Source of the DNA: Blasia pusilla
Taxonomy: Eukaryota; Marchantiophyta; Marchantiopsida; Blasiales
Assembly: GCA_050084515.1 (NCBI GenBank)
Contig: CM114272.1
Coordinates: 42,718,001 to 42,782,000 of the forward strand
Length of the DNA stretch: 64,000 bases
Reading direction: 5' to 3'
A program made the translations under genes and the position numbers. Numbering within the stretch: position 1 is the first letter of the stretch; every line of letters starts with the position of its first letter. The notes under the pieces were generated by a model. The model saw only the letters and a list, made by a program, of their open reading frames with translations, did no database searches and was not told where the DNA came from. Shown piece after piece: positions 46,040 to 57,016 of the stretch.

Positions 46040-47680
46040 CGCCTTCACTGTTTATCTACATCCAAAGACGCACTCATGTTACTTGGGTCTGGGTCAATCA
46101 GCGTTCCATCTCATTGATCCCTCAACTCGACCTCTCATCCAGCTCAACCTTCCTATTTTCTTGCTTTACAATACGGGCAAGACTCTCAAGACTTGGGACA
46201 AACTTTCAGGTCAATCGAGAAACCTCAAATGGTGTTTGTATTCTTGGCGGTCCCAACTGTCCAATGGATCTCCAATGAATCCCTAACCGAGACTCACTAA
46301 ATTGAGTTGCAGGTTGGAATCCAAGTGTGGATTTTGAAATCCACTCCCTTGAATCAGGTTTGGGTTTTGAGTCCCAAAATCAAACACCCATTCCATTCCG
46401 TGCCCTTGAGCTGCCATATGGTGCCCCAAGGTGGGATTTCAGTCACAAGAATCCTTAAAGATACTCCCCCTTACTAGTACTTCTAGGAAACACCGCCCTC
46501 CCTCTAACTTTGGGGAAAAGACAATCGGACCCCTCTTTATGGCCCTCGACCCAACTCCTCGTATAGTTGTTTTTGGCCAATATCTGAGCCTTTCCTTGTG
46601 CATTTGCTAAGATCTTTTATGCATTGGAACTCACTTTGCATAAGCTTTTAAATACCACCTTACTTGTCCCAAACTCATCATGGGACTAAATATTATGGTT
46701 TGAATCACAGTCAAAATCCCAAACGCTAGTCGCGTTTCGAATCTAGTTCTCATCTCTTTGGCAATAACCTTCCTAGACTTGACTCTTCTCAATTCTTGGT
46801 TCACCTTCGGTTCAATTTTCCTGGTCGTCATCATTAACACATGAAACCCACAAACTCTATTTTCGCGATTCATCTCCAAAACGCAACCATCCTAGCATGA
46901 GTCCACGAAATTTTTTATGTTCTGCTTAGTGTTCGTTTGGTTATGAGGGTCTCGACATTCATCCCACTTTACCGTTGATATCCTCATCAACGCAAATCTT
47001 TGAATGTCAATTTTTGGGAAGCCAAACCCTTGACATCAAATTACGTTCTTGTAGCTAATCCGCAATTTCCTCTTTTGGCTTGAGTCTTAAGTTGTCGCTT
47101 ACAAAATTAGCATCATTTAGCATCTCCACTTCAATAAGCCTATATTAGTTGTGCAAAACTAATCTAACCTATCAAATAAGCTAACTAAGTTTGCTACCTA
47201 ATACTTCATTTGCTCACTATTTTTAAACATCTCATATGTTTACCTGGTTCAAAATTCATACCACTTTTGGGTCGGTCTCGTATTCAACTTAGGCGCGTCA
47301 CTAAGCTCACTCATGTATTAACGAGTGAGATCACCCAAGCACCAAGACAGAGTGATTTGCCCCATCAATGGTAGGACGAGCCCTAATGTTAGTACTTCAA
47401 CACTTGGTCTTGTTCTAGGTGTTTTATCCAAATACAATTTCTCACCTCAAATACTCCTTGTCTATCCTTTGACTTACAAGCTAAGCATATGAAGAATTAC
47501 TCACTGCCATGCACTACCACTTACAAATTACAATCACTAGCATCCAATCTCCAAATCCATGCATATTTTTATTGTAGTAATTAAACTTTTCTAGTTACAG
47601 CAACCTTTGGCCCAAATTTACTAGTCAGAAGTCATGTCCCTAGCTTCACCGTGTACTAATGTATGTGCCTATCTTTTATC
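46040..47680. other. Stretch without recognised gene, downstream of gypsy B
   Basis: By position it may hold the 3' untranslated region and LTR of the minus-strand gypsy B, but I cannot find a matching second LTR. Short frames only. Confidence 0.3.
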
Positions 47681-47682
47681 CG

Positions 47683-47845
47683 TATGAAGTCTTGTAACGC
47701 CTCTTGCACGTGTTCCAGATCTGCCTCCTCAATCCAAGTTTTCTCTTTCACATGGTAGCCCTTTCACTTGACCAAGTACTTGTACTTGTTGGCTCTATGT
47801 CTGGAACGCACAATGGTCTCCACCTCAAACTCTAGTTCCTCATTC
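47683..47845 (-). pseudogene. Gypsy B chromodomain
   Basis: Minus-strand reading gives EFEVETIVRSRHRANKYKY, LVK, a TGA at 47,764-47,766 where the family has Trp, then KGYHVKEKTWIEEADLEHV. This is the chromodomain fold signature ([YL]LVKWKGY...TWE) found at the C-terminus of chromovirus integrases. Chromodomains bind methylated histone H3 and steer integration to heterochromatin. The nonsense change hits an aromatic-cage residue. Confidence 0.7.
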
Positions 47846-48842
47846 ACGATGATCCATTGTGGTTTGAACATTATTCTCCGCTCCGGATGCACATTGTCTT
47901 GAAGACACTTCTTCAATAATGACATATGGAAAGTCGGGTGAATCTTGAATTCTTCTCGCAGCTCCTATGTGTACACATCCTCAAACGGCTTTGCCTTAAC
48001 CACATACAGTCCAATATATTTGGCTAACAGCTTTTCAGAAAACTCCTTTGGAAGAGTGAGATTTCTCACCCTCAACCACACTTGCTCCCTTACTTGGAAA
48101 TTTTCTTTGGGCTGAATCGTGTTACCATGTTTAATGTACCTTAGTTGAGACTTGGATGTGTGCGGATGTAGCGTCCTTTGAAAGGGCCAAGTCAAGAGGC
48201 CCTTCTAGTTCTCGACCATATGCCAGACGAAACAAAGATTCTCTAGTTGCAAAATGCTTGGTCAAGTTGTAGTAGTACTCAGCCATGCTTAGCCACCTTG
48301 CCCAACCTTGCTGGTCCGCGCTCAAGTGATTCCTTAAGTATTTCTTCACGATCGAGTTTACTTTTTTCGTTTGTCCATCCGTTTGAGGATGGAAGGCGGT
48401 CCTAAGACTCAGTTTGGTCCTTAACCTTGTAAATAGGTGTTTCCAAAAGGCACTTCAAATCTTGATTAAACACAATGCTCCTAGGCAACCCATGAGCTCG
48501 CCACCAACCATCCAAGAATAGTCGGGAAGTTGTGTAGGCTGTCGCGGAATCTAGCATCGGCACAAACCTCCCCAACTTGCTAAACTAATAAACTATCACA
48601 AGTATAGCAGTGTATCCCTCAGATTTCGGGAGACTCGTAATGAAATCCATGCTTACACTTTGCAAGGATCCCTCTAGAATTGGCAAAGGATGAAGTAAGC
48701 CTTGTTTCTTTTCTTTGTTTGCTTCACAGGTCACACAGGTCTTCACATATTGAGCAACATCTTCTTCATGTTGGGCCTGAAGAACCTCTTGGTCGAAAAG
48801 CAAGCATGGATTTCTCCCCTCTATATCCTGCCAAAGGTCCAT
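47846..48842 (-). pseudogene. Gypsy B integrase (degenerate)
   Basis: Pieces in descending order: [20 protein letters not shown], the Cys pair of the HHCC domain; [20 protein letters not shown], with the first catalytic Asp; then EYYYNLTKHFATRESLFRLA and YGRELEGP; then REQVWLRVRNLTL and SEKLLAKYIG; then, near the chromodomain, HPTFHMSLLKKCL. All are standard chromovirus integrase blocks. Frameshifts separate them. Confidence 0.7.
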
Positions 48843-49669
48843 GATGACATTCCACTAACACCTTAGTCTATAGCTTGCCTTGGCCCGTATAGATCTTGCT
48901 CTGCTTAAACCTCAAAAAACCATGCCTCAAACTTATGTTGGCTATCTTCTCGTCCTGCTTCACCTTCTTTAGGTACTCACTCGCATGCATATCCTTCCTG
49001 TATCCTTCACAAATCCTTCTCTCTTGGTTTGTTTCTTTAGGGAACATTGCTCTCAAGACTTGTGTCATCAATGGCATATGCTCATCCCTATGACTCAATG
49101 TATCTGGAATAACATTATTCTTCCTTGGATTATGGATTAGCTCCACATTCATCAAGGCCAAGGTATCATGCCATCATAGTTGCTTTTTTGTCACATGATC
49201 CTGGGTCTCAAATACTTGAGCAAAATGTTATCAATGAATACTCGAGTCTTGTGAAGTCCCAAATAGAGACGTCACTTCCTCAAACAATGAACCATCGCAA
49301 ACAACTATCTTCTTTGAGTGTCGCTAAGTTTCTTGCTCTCGTATGCTACAAGTCTTCCTTCTTGCATCAACATTCCTGCAATCACGAAATTACTAACATT
49401 AGTGTGCACCTCAAAGAGATTGTCAAACTCCAACATTTTCAGAACTCGTGCAATAGGATCTCCTTGACTTGGTTGAATGCCTCATCCACCTTTTGAATCC
49501 ATGTAGTGTTGGAAAACATTTTGGTCCAATCAATGAGAGGTTTCACTATTCCTGAAAAGTTCTCCATGTAAGTCCGGTAAAATTCGAGCGCTCCGATGAA
49601 CCCCTTCATCCCTTCATGATGGAAGGTTGTCCCCATTCGGCAATTGCTCTCACCTTCCCCATCTCTCAA
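48843..49669 (-). pseudogene. Gypsy B RT connection and RNase H (degenerate)
   Basis: The frame 49,669-49,439 reads GMKGFIGALEFYRTYMENFS and IVKPLIDWTKM, the connection region of gypsy pol. The frame 49,161-48,868 reads IHNPRKNNVIPDTLSHRDEH, the end of RNase H (PGKxNxxADxLSR). The middle is scrambled by frameshifts. Confidence 0.65.
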
Positions 49670-50363
49670 CTCACTCCATCTACGCTAATCACATGACCCA
49701 AGAACTTGATCTTGGTTAACGCAAACTCACTCTTTTCCATGTTCGTATACAGCTTGTTTTCCCTGAGTTTCGCGAACTCCGTCCTCAAATGTTGAGCATG
49801 CTCCTCTAGTGACTTCGAGTAGATCAATATTTCATCTACGTTGATGATCACGTACTCATCCGTCTCCTTAAGAAAGGTGAAGTTCATCATTGTGGTGAAC
49901 GTCGGAGGCGCATTACATAGACTGAAGGGCATAACTACAAACTTGAACAAGCCATATCTCGTCCTACACGTAGTCTTCTCCATAATTGCTTCGGCAATCC
50001 GAATGTGGTAATATTTTAATTTCAAGTCAATCCTACTGAAATATTTGGCACCTGAAAATTGATCAAAGAGCTCATCCATCCTAGGAAGAGGATAATTATT
50101 GCTTACCGTCACTTTATTCAGCGCTTGGTAATCAACAAAAAGTTTCAACTTTCCATCTTTCTTCTTCACAAAGAGAACGGGCACTCCATAAGGGGATTTG
50201 CTAGTTTGGATGTAACTCCTCTCTAGGAGTTCACCTAATTTTTTCTTCAACTACCCAAGTTCCTCTTGATTCAACCTATACGGCGCATTTGAAGGTGGTT
50301 GAGATCCCGGTATCACATCTATCTCATGATCGACTGTCATTTGTGGTGGCAACTTTGGAAAAC
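49666..50363 (-). pseudogene. Gypsy B reverse transcriptase
   Basis: The frame starts near 50,363 with TVDHEIDVIPGSQPPSNAPY, has one stop, then LLERSYIQTSKSPYGVPVLF, VKKKDGKLKLFVDYQALNKV, DQFSGAKYFSRIDLKLKYYH, GLFKFVVMPFSLCNAPPTF and VIINVDEILIYSKSLEEH. RT motifs are in order, but the catalytic YLDD box reads NVDE, so the polymerase site is lost. The element is cut upstream by the copia LTR at about 50,390. Confidence 0.8.
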
Positions 50364-50384
50364 TGCTAAAAAAGCATAACTAAT

Positions 50385-50655
50385 GGGAAACGGCTAGCAC
50401 ACTCACACACCACCATGGAGAACAAAATTTGCAATGAGAAAATAAGTGGAGGCTCGTCCCCTTCTCAATTATATAGGGTATCTACAAATAACTCTAACCC
50501 TAACTTTAACCATAATCTCGAGTTAGACTAATTATAATTAATTAATCCTAGTTAACATAATCACACTTAACTAACTAATCAAGATTAAATTTAGGATTTA
50601 GGGTGAGACCAAATGTAGCAGTTCAGGTGTCTCATGAGCTTGATTGTAATTCAAT
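50385..50655 (-). mobile_element. Copia 3' LTR (minus)
   Basis: Immediately downstream, on minus, of the copia pol C-terminus. Reverse-complement homology to 33,035-33,310 (GAACTGCTACATTTGG, CTCAATTATATAGGG, TTGCAATGAGAAAATAAGTG). It abuts gypsy B, suggesting copia inserted into the gypsy or that a deletion joined them. Confidence 0.55.
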
Positions 50656-51010
50656 TTTCAATACTCCCCTTTAAGCTCATATCGATATCTTTAACATCTA
50701 AATCATTTCTAAACATCTCAAACTTATCTCTAGACAATGTCTTTGTAAAGATGTCAGCAATTTGCTGATCTATACTTATATACACAAGATCAATTTCTCT
50801 TGCAAGCACTTTCTCTTTAATAAAATGATAGTGCACCTCACCATGCTTTGTACAAGTATGAAACACACGGTTATTAGCAAACTTGATGCTACTAATATTG
50901 TCTGCATATATTATACTAGATCCTAAATTACTAACACCAATCTCAACAAATAATCGATGAGGCCACACCGCCTCATCGATTACTTTGGTTAATTGCAATG
51001 CACTTCTCAC
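50651..51010 (-). pseudogene. Copia RNase H C-terminal end
   Basis: Minus-strand frame: IIYADNISSIKFANNRVFHT, HYHFIKEKVLAREIDLVYIS, QQIADIFTKTLSRDKFEMFR, then LSLRGSIE-like MSLKGSIEN. This is the canonical end of Ty1/copia pol (DN, H-x-R-E, ADxxTK). The upstream part of pol is missing beyond 51.0 kb. Confidence 0.75.
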
Positions 51011-52700
51011 CTATAAGGCACATGAAATGGAGACCTGAAATTTCACCTTGAACCTGAATCAAATGATATGTTGCACTTGATTTCTTGGATTTTTGGGTGA
51101 ATTTTCAATGTCATCCGAACTTTTGGGGCTTGAATGAGTTGGTTTAAATCGTGTTACTGCATGATGAAGGCCGCTTATTACGACTAGTCATGATCTTCTC
51201 CCATAGAGTACTACAGACAGAGTGCCACCACTCTGTCTGCAGTACTCTATACAACCCCTATTCCTTCACACTTTTGACAGAAATGCAGCATACCTGCACG
51301 TTTAACATCCACCTGACCCGATTGGATTCCCTCCGTCTACGCACGCTGTTTACGATTTTGTTCGAGTGTGCTTTTCTTCTCTCTATCTCCATCCATCCCA
51401 CCGATGCGACTGGAGTCTGGACGAATGACATGCTTTGGATGCGCTTGATGACATTATTTATTATTGGATTGGACAGTTTTCGATCGGACTCGACCACCGT
51501 AGGCTGTTGGATTGACCTTGCCGCGATTGAAGGGTCACCACTTTTGGAAGTTCAGATCTCTTCGTTTGAAGCGGCCATTGTTTGAGAGCTGAGTAAGGAC
51601 TGAATTATCGAGATTTGATTGATTCTCATGCATTTTAGTTGTTTTTTCAAGCTCGCCAAGTTCCGACCATCCGAATTGTTTTTTGTCTCTGGCACTGCCT
51701 CGAATGCTCTTCCAAGGCCGTGACAACAGCATCCAGCCCTCACTCAAACAGGGGCCGTTAGTGTGGGATGCTTGAACTTGCACAGTTTGGACATATCAAC
51801 TCCCTCACAAACCTGTAAGCAATCAACCGAATCGACCGTGGAAGAGCCTGCTCTGGGCGTTTTCCTGCAGAGATCTACTCTCGTAATTTATGGAATTTGC
51901 TAACTGCTTGCCTGCTACACGAAGCTCCACAATCCGCTAAAGTGGCTGTATCAATATCTTGTCAGTTCTGATGTACATGTACATTTTCATGCTGGATGCC
52001 CAACGAGTGGTGCAACCAAGACGTATCAAAACGACCCAAAAAGATTAGAGCAGTAGCCGATAAGAATCCAAGTTGGTCCGAATTTGATTCGAAAATCCCG
52101 AATGATCCATCCGCAGCGACGCGCGGTTCGTCAGAATGTTTTAGTATGCGGTTAGTATTATTGTGCGCAGGAAGAAAAGTTGTAAGGGATGAAAGTAGAT
52201 GAACTGAAACCCGAGATCGCCCGTCCATTGGTATATCAGAATCACAGATGTAGGTTGGAAATCTGAGTATTTCAGATTCTGAGAATTGAGATTCTAAGAA
52301 ATCAGATGTAGGTCCACCGACTCCTGAGATTCAAAACAGTTTAACGAGGTTGTTTTGAACCTTACTCCATATCCCTATGTCCACTCATGCCCAGCCCAGC
52401 TGCACTTGACAATCATAACTTCATACTTGACCAATTAATGTTAGCATTCCAATTCCACAAATGATTGAGTTGGGCACCGCTGCATCCGATGATAGCATTA
52501 CAGCACTCTAGACCATTCGAAAAGACCTAAACAATAACGGCTTATACGTCCCGGAGCTCATTAACGACTTATACGTCCCGGCTTATACATCTGAGGAGAA
52601 ATCGTAGAATCCAACAGCTTAAGCGGCCCAAAAAATAGTAGATTGGACAAAACGAGAACCACAAACAGTTGAGAACAATCCACACGGGAAAAAGTATAGG
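51011..52700. other. Stretch without recognised gene
   Basis: Several open frames of 60-144 codons on both strands (for example 51,151-51,585), none recognisable. A 22-bp hairpin lies at 51,203-51,250. CTTATACGTCCCGG is duplicated at 52,540-52,590. Confidence 0.35.
51203..51250. repeat. 22-bp near-perfect hairpin with 4-nt loop
   Basis: Arm 51,203-51,224 (ATAGAGTACTACAGACAGAG...) is inverted at 51,229-51,250 with a single mismatch, round loop CCAC. Similar in form to 7,954-7,999 but unrelated in sequence. It could be a scar of foldback repair or a tiny hairpin RNA. Confidence 0.75.
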
Positions 52701-52707
52701 TAAAGGA

Positions 52708-52815
52708 GTTGCTCTCGTGCGCCTAATTCTGGAATACGCTCTCGTGCGCCTAATTCTGGAGTACGCGCTCTTGCGCCTAATTTTGGAGTACACTCTCTGG
52801 CGCCTAATTCTGCTC
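52708..52815 (+). repeat. 27-bp tandem repeat, about four copies
   Basis: The unit GCTCTCGTGCGCCTAATTCT plus GGARTAC is repeated three times, then decays. In the plus frame it spells ALVRLILEY three times, followed by TLWRLILLC. The period is exactly nine codons. A 60-codon frame at 52,669-52,851 contains it. Whether it is translated is unknown. Confidence 0.65.
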
Positions 52816-53980
52816 TGCTCCGCTCAAGCGCCTAACCCCCGGTTTGCCTAATTCGCCGGGGCAGAATCAGACGTAGCCACAGGATCACCGCATCATCTTC
52901 AGTTGTGCCTAAGTGGAAATCCGCCGGTGCAGGATGAAGCCTAGCCGCTGAATCACCTCATCCTCCTCAACTCGCGCTTCGCCAGTGCGGCAGCAGCAGC
53001 AACCACAGCCATTGAAGTTCTATCGTGAAGGCCCCGACGCAAGTTCCACATAAGGACCACAATGTGGCGCAAGGAAATGCTGCTTAACCTCGACGCTGGG
53101 AAGACGACTAGACACTCGACCAAGACGCTCTACAATCGTCAATCGCTTGGCTGGTGCGCTTATGCCCTTTGCCAACATCCGCTTGTTTTGAATCGAGGGA
53201 CTAGCTTGGCTCACTTCACCAGCCTAGAAAACACTGCATTTTCTCAATCTTGGTGCCGCTGCTGCAATTGCTTAGTCTCTGAGCAATTCTTTGGCAGATG
53301 CAATTAGATGTAGAGTTCCTTATCAAGTGTGGTGAGCTTTACAATCACTGAGGTACTCAGATTTTCAAAAATCCAGATGTAGGTGGAGAAACGCAGTTTA
53401 GCGACCTCTTCAAGGGGCAGCAGATGATGTGAGGCAGGGAAAATTCGAGACGAACTTCTACTTTTCATTCTAACTAGTAGTAACTTGAGACAGCATGTGA
53501 CTTTGGGATTAGAGTAATGTTGGATCATGTGGGAGTTAATAAAACTCTTGTACTGTGCAGACCAGCAGCAGATGAGGGCAAAAGTTCAGAGGCGTGAATA
53601 CCCTGGCATTGCAAGAGCCTCATGACAAAACCAAGATAGTGTTTACTTGTCCTCTCACCCTCAACATTCAAAGTAGTCAAGGTCTGGGAATCTTCGACCT
53701 GCCTCCGGAGAAACAACATCTGAATCAAGGGTTTAGGGATGCAAAGAGAAACATCATCTGAATGGTCATTCTTGAATCAAGACCTTCCCCTCGCCCTGTG
53801 ATGACGGCTCTTTACAGAGACTGAAGTTCTGTGGCTCCTTAACAGAGGTTGAAGTGGCACTAAAGGATCTCATGATTTATTCATAAAGGTGCAGAGATAT
53901 TTGCTGAAAGGTGCTGAGGTTTAGGCGCAATTTTTTACAAGGAAGCTGCAAGGTTGCCGTTGATATTGCTGCAGGTATTC
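52816..53980. other. Stretch upstream of the 54-kb gene
   Basis: No coding region recognised. It may contain promoter, leader or earlier exons of the gene that opens at 53,982. Confidence 0.3.
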
Positions 53981-53981
53981 T

Positions 53982-55009
53982 ATGGCCGAAGACTATCCGC
54001 TTGAGGATGTTACATACAAGCTCGACCTTGCAAAGCTAGATCAGAATGTAGACAAAGAAAAACTTCAAGTCATGGGTATTCAGGGCATATGGAAGGTGTC
54101 TTGGGCAGAATGTGATAAAGAAATGGTAAACCATTTCTTAAGCACTTTCAACCCCAATACATCTGAGGGGATCATAAGACGAGGGTATACTGGAAATGTG
54201 CAAGAGTATTCTTTGTGTGTGTCACCTGAGCTCATAGCAAAAGCGTTTGAATTCAGAAATGTGGGGTCCTACTTGTCCATGGAGAGGCAACACATGGATC
54301 AAGAAGAGCCAACTCTTTATTGAAAGTATCTTACTAAGATAGAGAAAAAAGCCATGGTTATAGGCATTGCTTTGTTGTGCCACAATCTTTTAGGCTCATT
54401 TTGACCCAGTTGAACTGTTGCTTTCACATGAAAGCGAATCCCGAGTGTGTTCCAGCAAGCATGCTATCCATGGCATGCCGGGCTTGGGAAGGGAAACAAG
54501 TGGATTGGGCCACATATGTCTATTGCAAGCTGATGCTTGACATCAAGGGGGTATTGTGACCTAGAGCGAAGAAGGAAAAACATAGAGAAAGTGGAATGGG
54601 GGTGTTGTTGACCATCTTGTTCAACCACGGGGATGAAACGCCTGAGGTGGTAACCGTTGCAGTTGCAAAGCTCATCGCCTTCCCTGATGGAACACGACCG
54701 GACAGCCAATTGGGGCAAGGTGATGGTAGTACTCCAGAGCAAGATCCGCATGAATTGCAACTGAAAGCTACAAGCCGGGCAGTTACTAGGGCTAAAGGAA
54801 AACGCGCATGCAATTCAGCTAGGGCTTCTAATGATCATGAAGAGACGTCACGACCTCTGTTCATAAAACTGAAAATTCCAGAGAGGAAAAGAAATGCGAA
54901 TGTTGATGTCCATCATGAGAGCTTTCCAGATTCTGAGGATAATTCTGACTTTTTGTCTCTCCCGCACAAAGCAAGGAGGAAAAAAAAGGCCATAAGGAAG
55001 ATGGAATGA
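53982..55009 (+). pseudogene. Unrecognised plant gene, N-terminal half (interrupted)
   Basis: ATG 53,982 opens 113 codons (MAEDYPLEDVTYKLDLAKLD, then SWAECDKEMVNHFLSTFNPN). A second frame from about 54,377 continues (VPASMLSMACRAWEGKQVDW, then YVYCKLMLDIKGVL), passes a TGA at about 54,557, then runs VLLTILFNHGDETPEVV to a basic tail ending KARRKKKAIRKME at 55,009. The style (a conserved globular part, then a charged tail with NLS-like KARRKKK) recalls transposon-associated proteins of plants, but I cannot name the family. Either an intron plus one nonsense change, or decay, explains the breaks. Confidence 0.45.
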
Positions 55010-55532
55010 ACGACACTCTGCACCAAGAATCTAATTCCAGAAAAGTAAGTTTTTGCTTTCTTTCGACCTTTCATATAAGATCTACTTTGTTCTTTTCGAC
55101 AAATTTTCACAGCTTTGACTAATGTCATCTCCCTCCACAACCTTCAAACATCAAAGCTCAAGTTTAGTGCGCAAGGGCATCTAGAGTGGGGCTGCATAAG
55201 AGGAGCAGGTGTTATTATCTACATCCTTCTTTCTACTGTATAATTCTTTCATTGCGGCTATTTCATCTCGGTTATTTACAGTTGCGGATGATTTTTTATT
55301 TATCATGGCTACTTTCACTTCATGGTGACTATTTAGAGTTTCGTAAGTTTCAGTTTCCTGCGGTTACTTTCCTCTCCTGCTGGTTGTTTACAGTTGTGGA
55401 TATTTACACTTGGTTGCGGTTATTCTCGACTCAAGGCGGCACTTTACATGTTCTTGCGGCTAAATTCAGATTTGTTTTTGTGGCTGGTTTGGTTAGGGGG
55501 AAGGGCCAACTGCAAGGCCTTGACGGCCTAAG
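55010..55532 (+). other. Probable intron with GCGGCTATTT-type motifs
   Basis: T-rich interval between coding-like blocks. It contains TTGCGGCTATTTCATC, GGTTATTTACAGTTGCGGAT, TTGTTTACAGTTGTGGATAT and CTTGCGGCTAAATTCAG. The TTTACAG ends look like splice acceptors. The same motif recurs in the gap at 56.95-57.7 kb. Confidence 0.4.
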
Positions 55533-56600
55533 TTGACAATAAGCAGGTTGGGCATCACCAACACGGTGCCGAAGGTGGAGTTCCCGCTTCTTGAAGGGGA
55601 GAAGGCATATGATAAGCAGATTGCTAGAAAGGTGAAGGAGGAAATCACCCCTGCAGATGGTGGTGGTGCTTGTGATTCTACACGAGTACTTCAAACCAAT
55701 GTAGAGAATGTAGTACAAAGTCAAGATACTATAGTTGAGGTGCTAGACGAGTTAAGGCAAGAATTGAAGGAGAAGAGAGCAAGCAGGGAAGAGAGAGAGA
55801 GAGCAGCAGATGTCATAAATCTGGATGGCAGTGATTCAGATGAAGGCCTTGGGAAGGCCCTAAGTTTAGCTATGTCCAGCCCTCATGTTCCAGCTTCACC
55901 TACTGGAAATGATGGAGTTCAACATACCAACCAGCAAGACCATACTATTGACAATCTGGAGTGGCCATCCCAGGCATTTGCAAGTATTGCAATGTCAGAT
56001 TGGAATACGCAACGACTTGCAGCATCTGGAACTTGGGATCTTCCTATAGGATCCCAATGGGATCGGGGATGACGCAGAAGCAGCTATAGAGGGAGGCAAG
56101 AAAGAAAATTTTTTTAAACCTACAACAAGCCCTCCTACGGACGCTACAACAGAGGCAAGGGGAGAGGAACGAGTTCCACAGAGGAATGAAAGAGAGGGAG
56201 TTTTGAAGCCAACAAATGTGAAAACACTATTAGTGGACCGAGATAGCCAAACAGCAGAGACGATGCTTGTCGGTAGGGGTTCTCAAACGGCTGATCTGAT
56301 CATGATTGAAAGGGATGTGCAAACGTTTCATGCTTTGCTCATCACGAGGGTTTCTCAAACAAATGAGGCACACCTCATCAATAGATTATGCCAAACTGAG
56401 ATTGTTCTAACACTGGATCATGGAGTGCAAACATGCGAAGCGAGTGGAGAACAGCTCATGGTCACCCGGGGCTCACAGTATGAGGTTGTACAAGTGGTCA
56501 CTCGGCTTTTCTAAACAAACACCACCTATTCTCATGATCAACAAGTGCAAACGGAATTACATCCCATTGTGCTAGATGGGTATACTCAAACCGAGGGTCG
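55533..56600 (+). pseudogene. Coiled, charged protein with a 12-residue QT-motif ladder
   Basis: First frame (55,533-56,072): VKEEITPADGGG, a probable coiled coil (VEVLDELRQELKEKRASREE), then VINLDGSDSDEG, which looks like a SUMO-interacting motif. A one-base shift near 56,070 leads into DDAEAAIEGGKKENFFKP and the QT ladder at 56,220-56,600: DSQTAE, GSQTAD, DVQTFH, VSQTNE, LCQTEI, GVQTCE, GSQYEV, a stop at 56,512, QVQTEL, YTQTEG. Steps are 12 residues, with one of 16. This resembles tandem LC8-binding sites as in Nup159 or ASCIZ. It is probably the central part of the gene starting at 53,982, with exon borders unknown. Confidence 0.45.
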
Positions 56601-57016
56601 TTACTTCTCATATTATGATGATATTGGTGGTGTCAAACAAAGACCACCATTGCTAAGTGAAGAGTATTGGTACTCAGGTGAAAGGGTTGAGGAGAATGGT
56701 GGTTGCGAATGGCGGTTAATTAACCTACGATCGAAGGCAAATCGTTCAATACCTGGCAATATCATGGATCCATCTTGTCTTGAAGGTGTGTATGTTCCAT
56801 CTGAGAAGTTACTGGGTAGGAGAGTTCGAGATACGTCCGGAGCAAATGATGGGAACGCACACTTTGAGAAAGTTAGTGGAGAAGATTCACATGAACCATC
56901 AACCAGTGAGGTGAAGAAATTCATAAAACTCATCCTTGACCTGGAACTATTTACAGTTGAATGTCACTTGTGCTCACGCCTACTTTCCAAGGAGCCCAGA
57001 TCTTGGCTACTTTGTG
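56601..57016 (+). CDS. C-terminal continuation after the QT ladder (exon candidate)
   Basis: The same frame stays open from 56,545 to 57,138: DIGGVKQRPPLLSEEYWYSG, CEWRLINLRSKANRSIPGN, VYVPSEKLLGRRVRDTSGAN, STSEVKKFIKLILDLELFTV. Codon use looks genuine to about 56,940. After that the frame enters the GCGGCTATTT repeat region and is probably intron. No family recognised. Confidence 0.4.

Noticed and set aside
51151-51585. 144-codon plus-strand frame as a gene
   Set aside because: It spans the 22-bp hairpin, and its sequence looks random with no homology I can recall.
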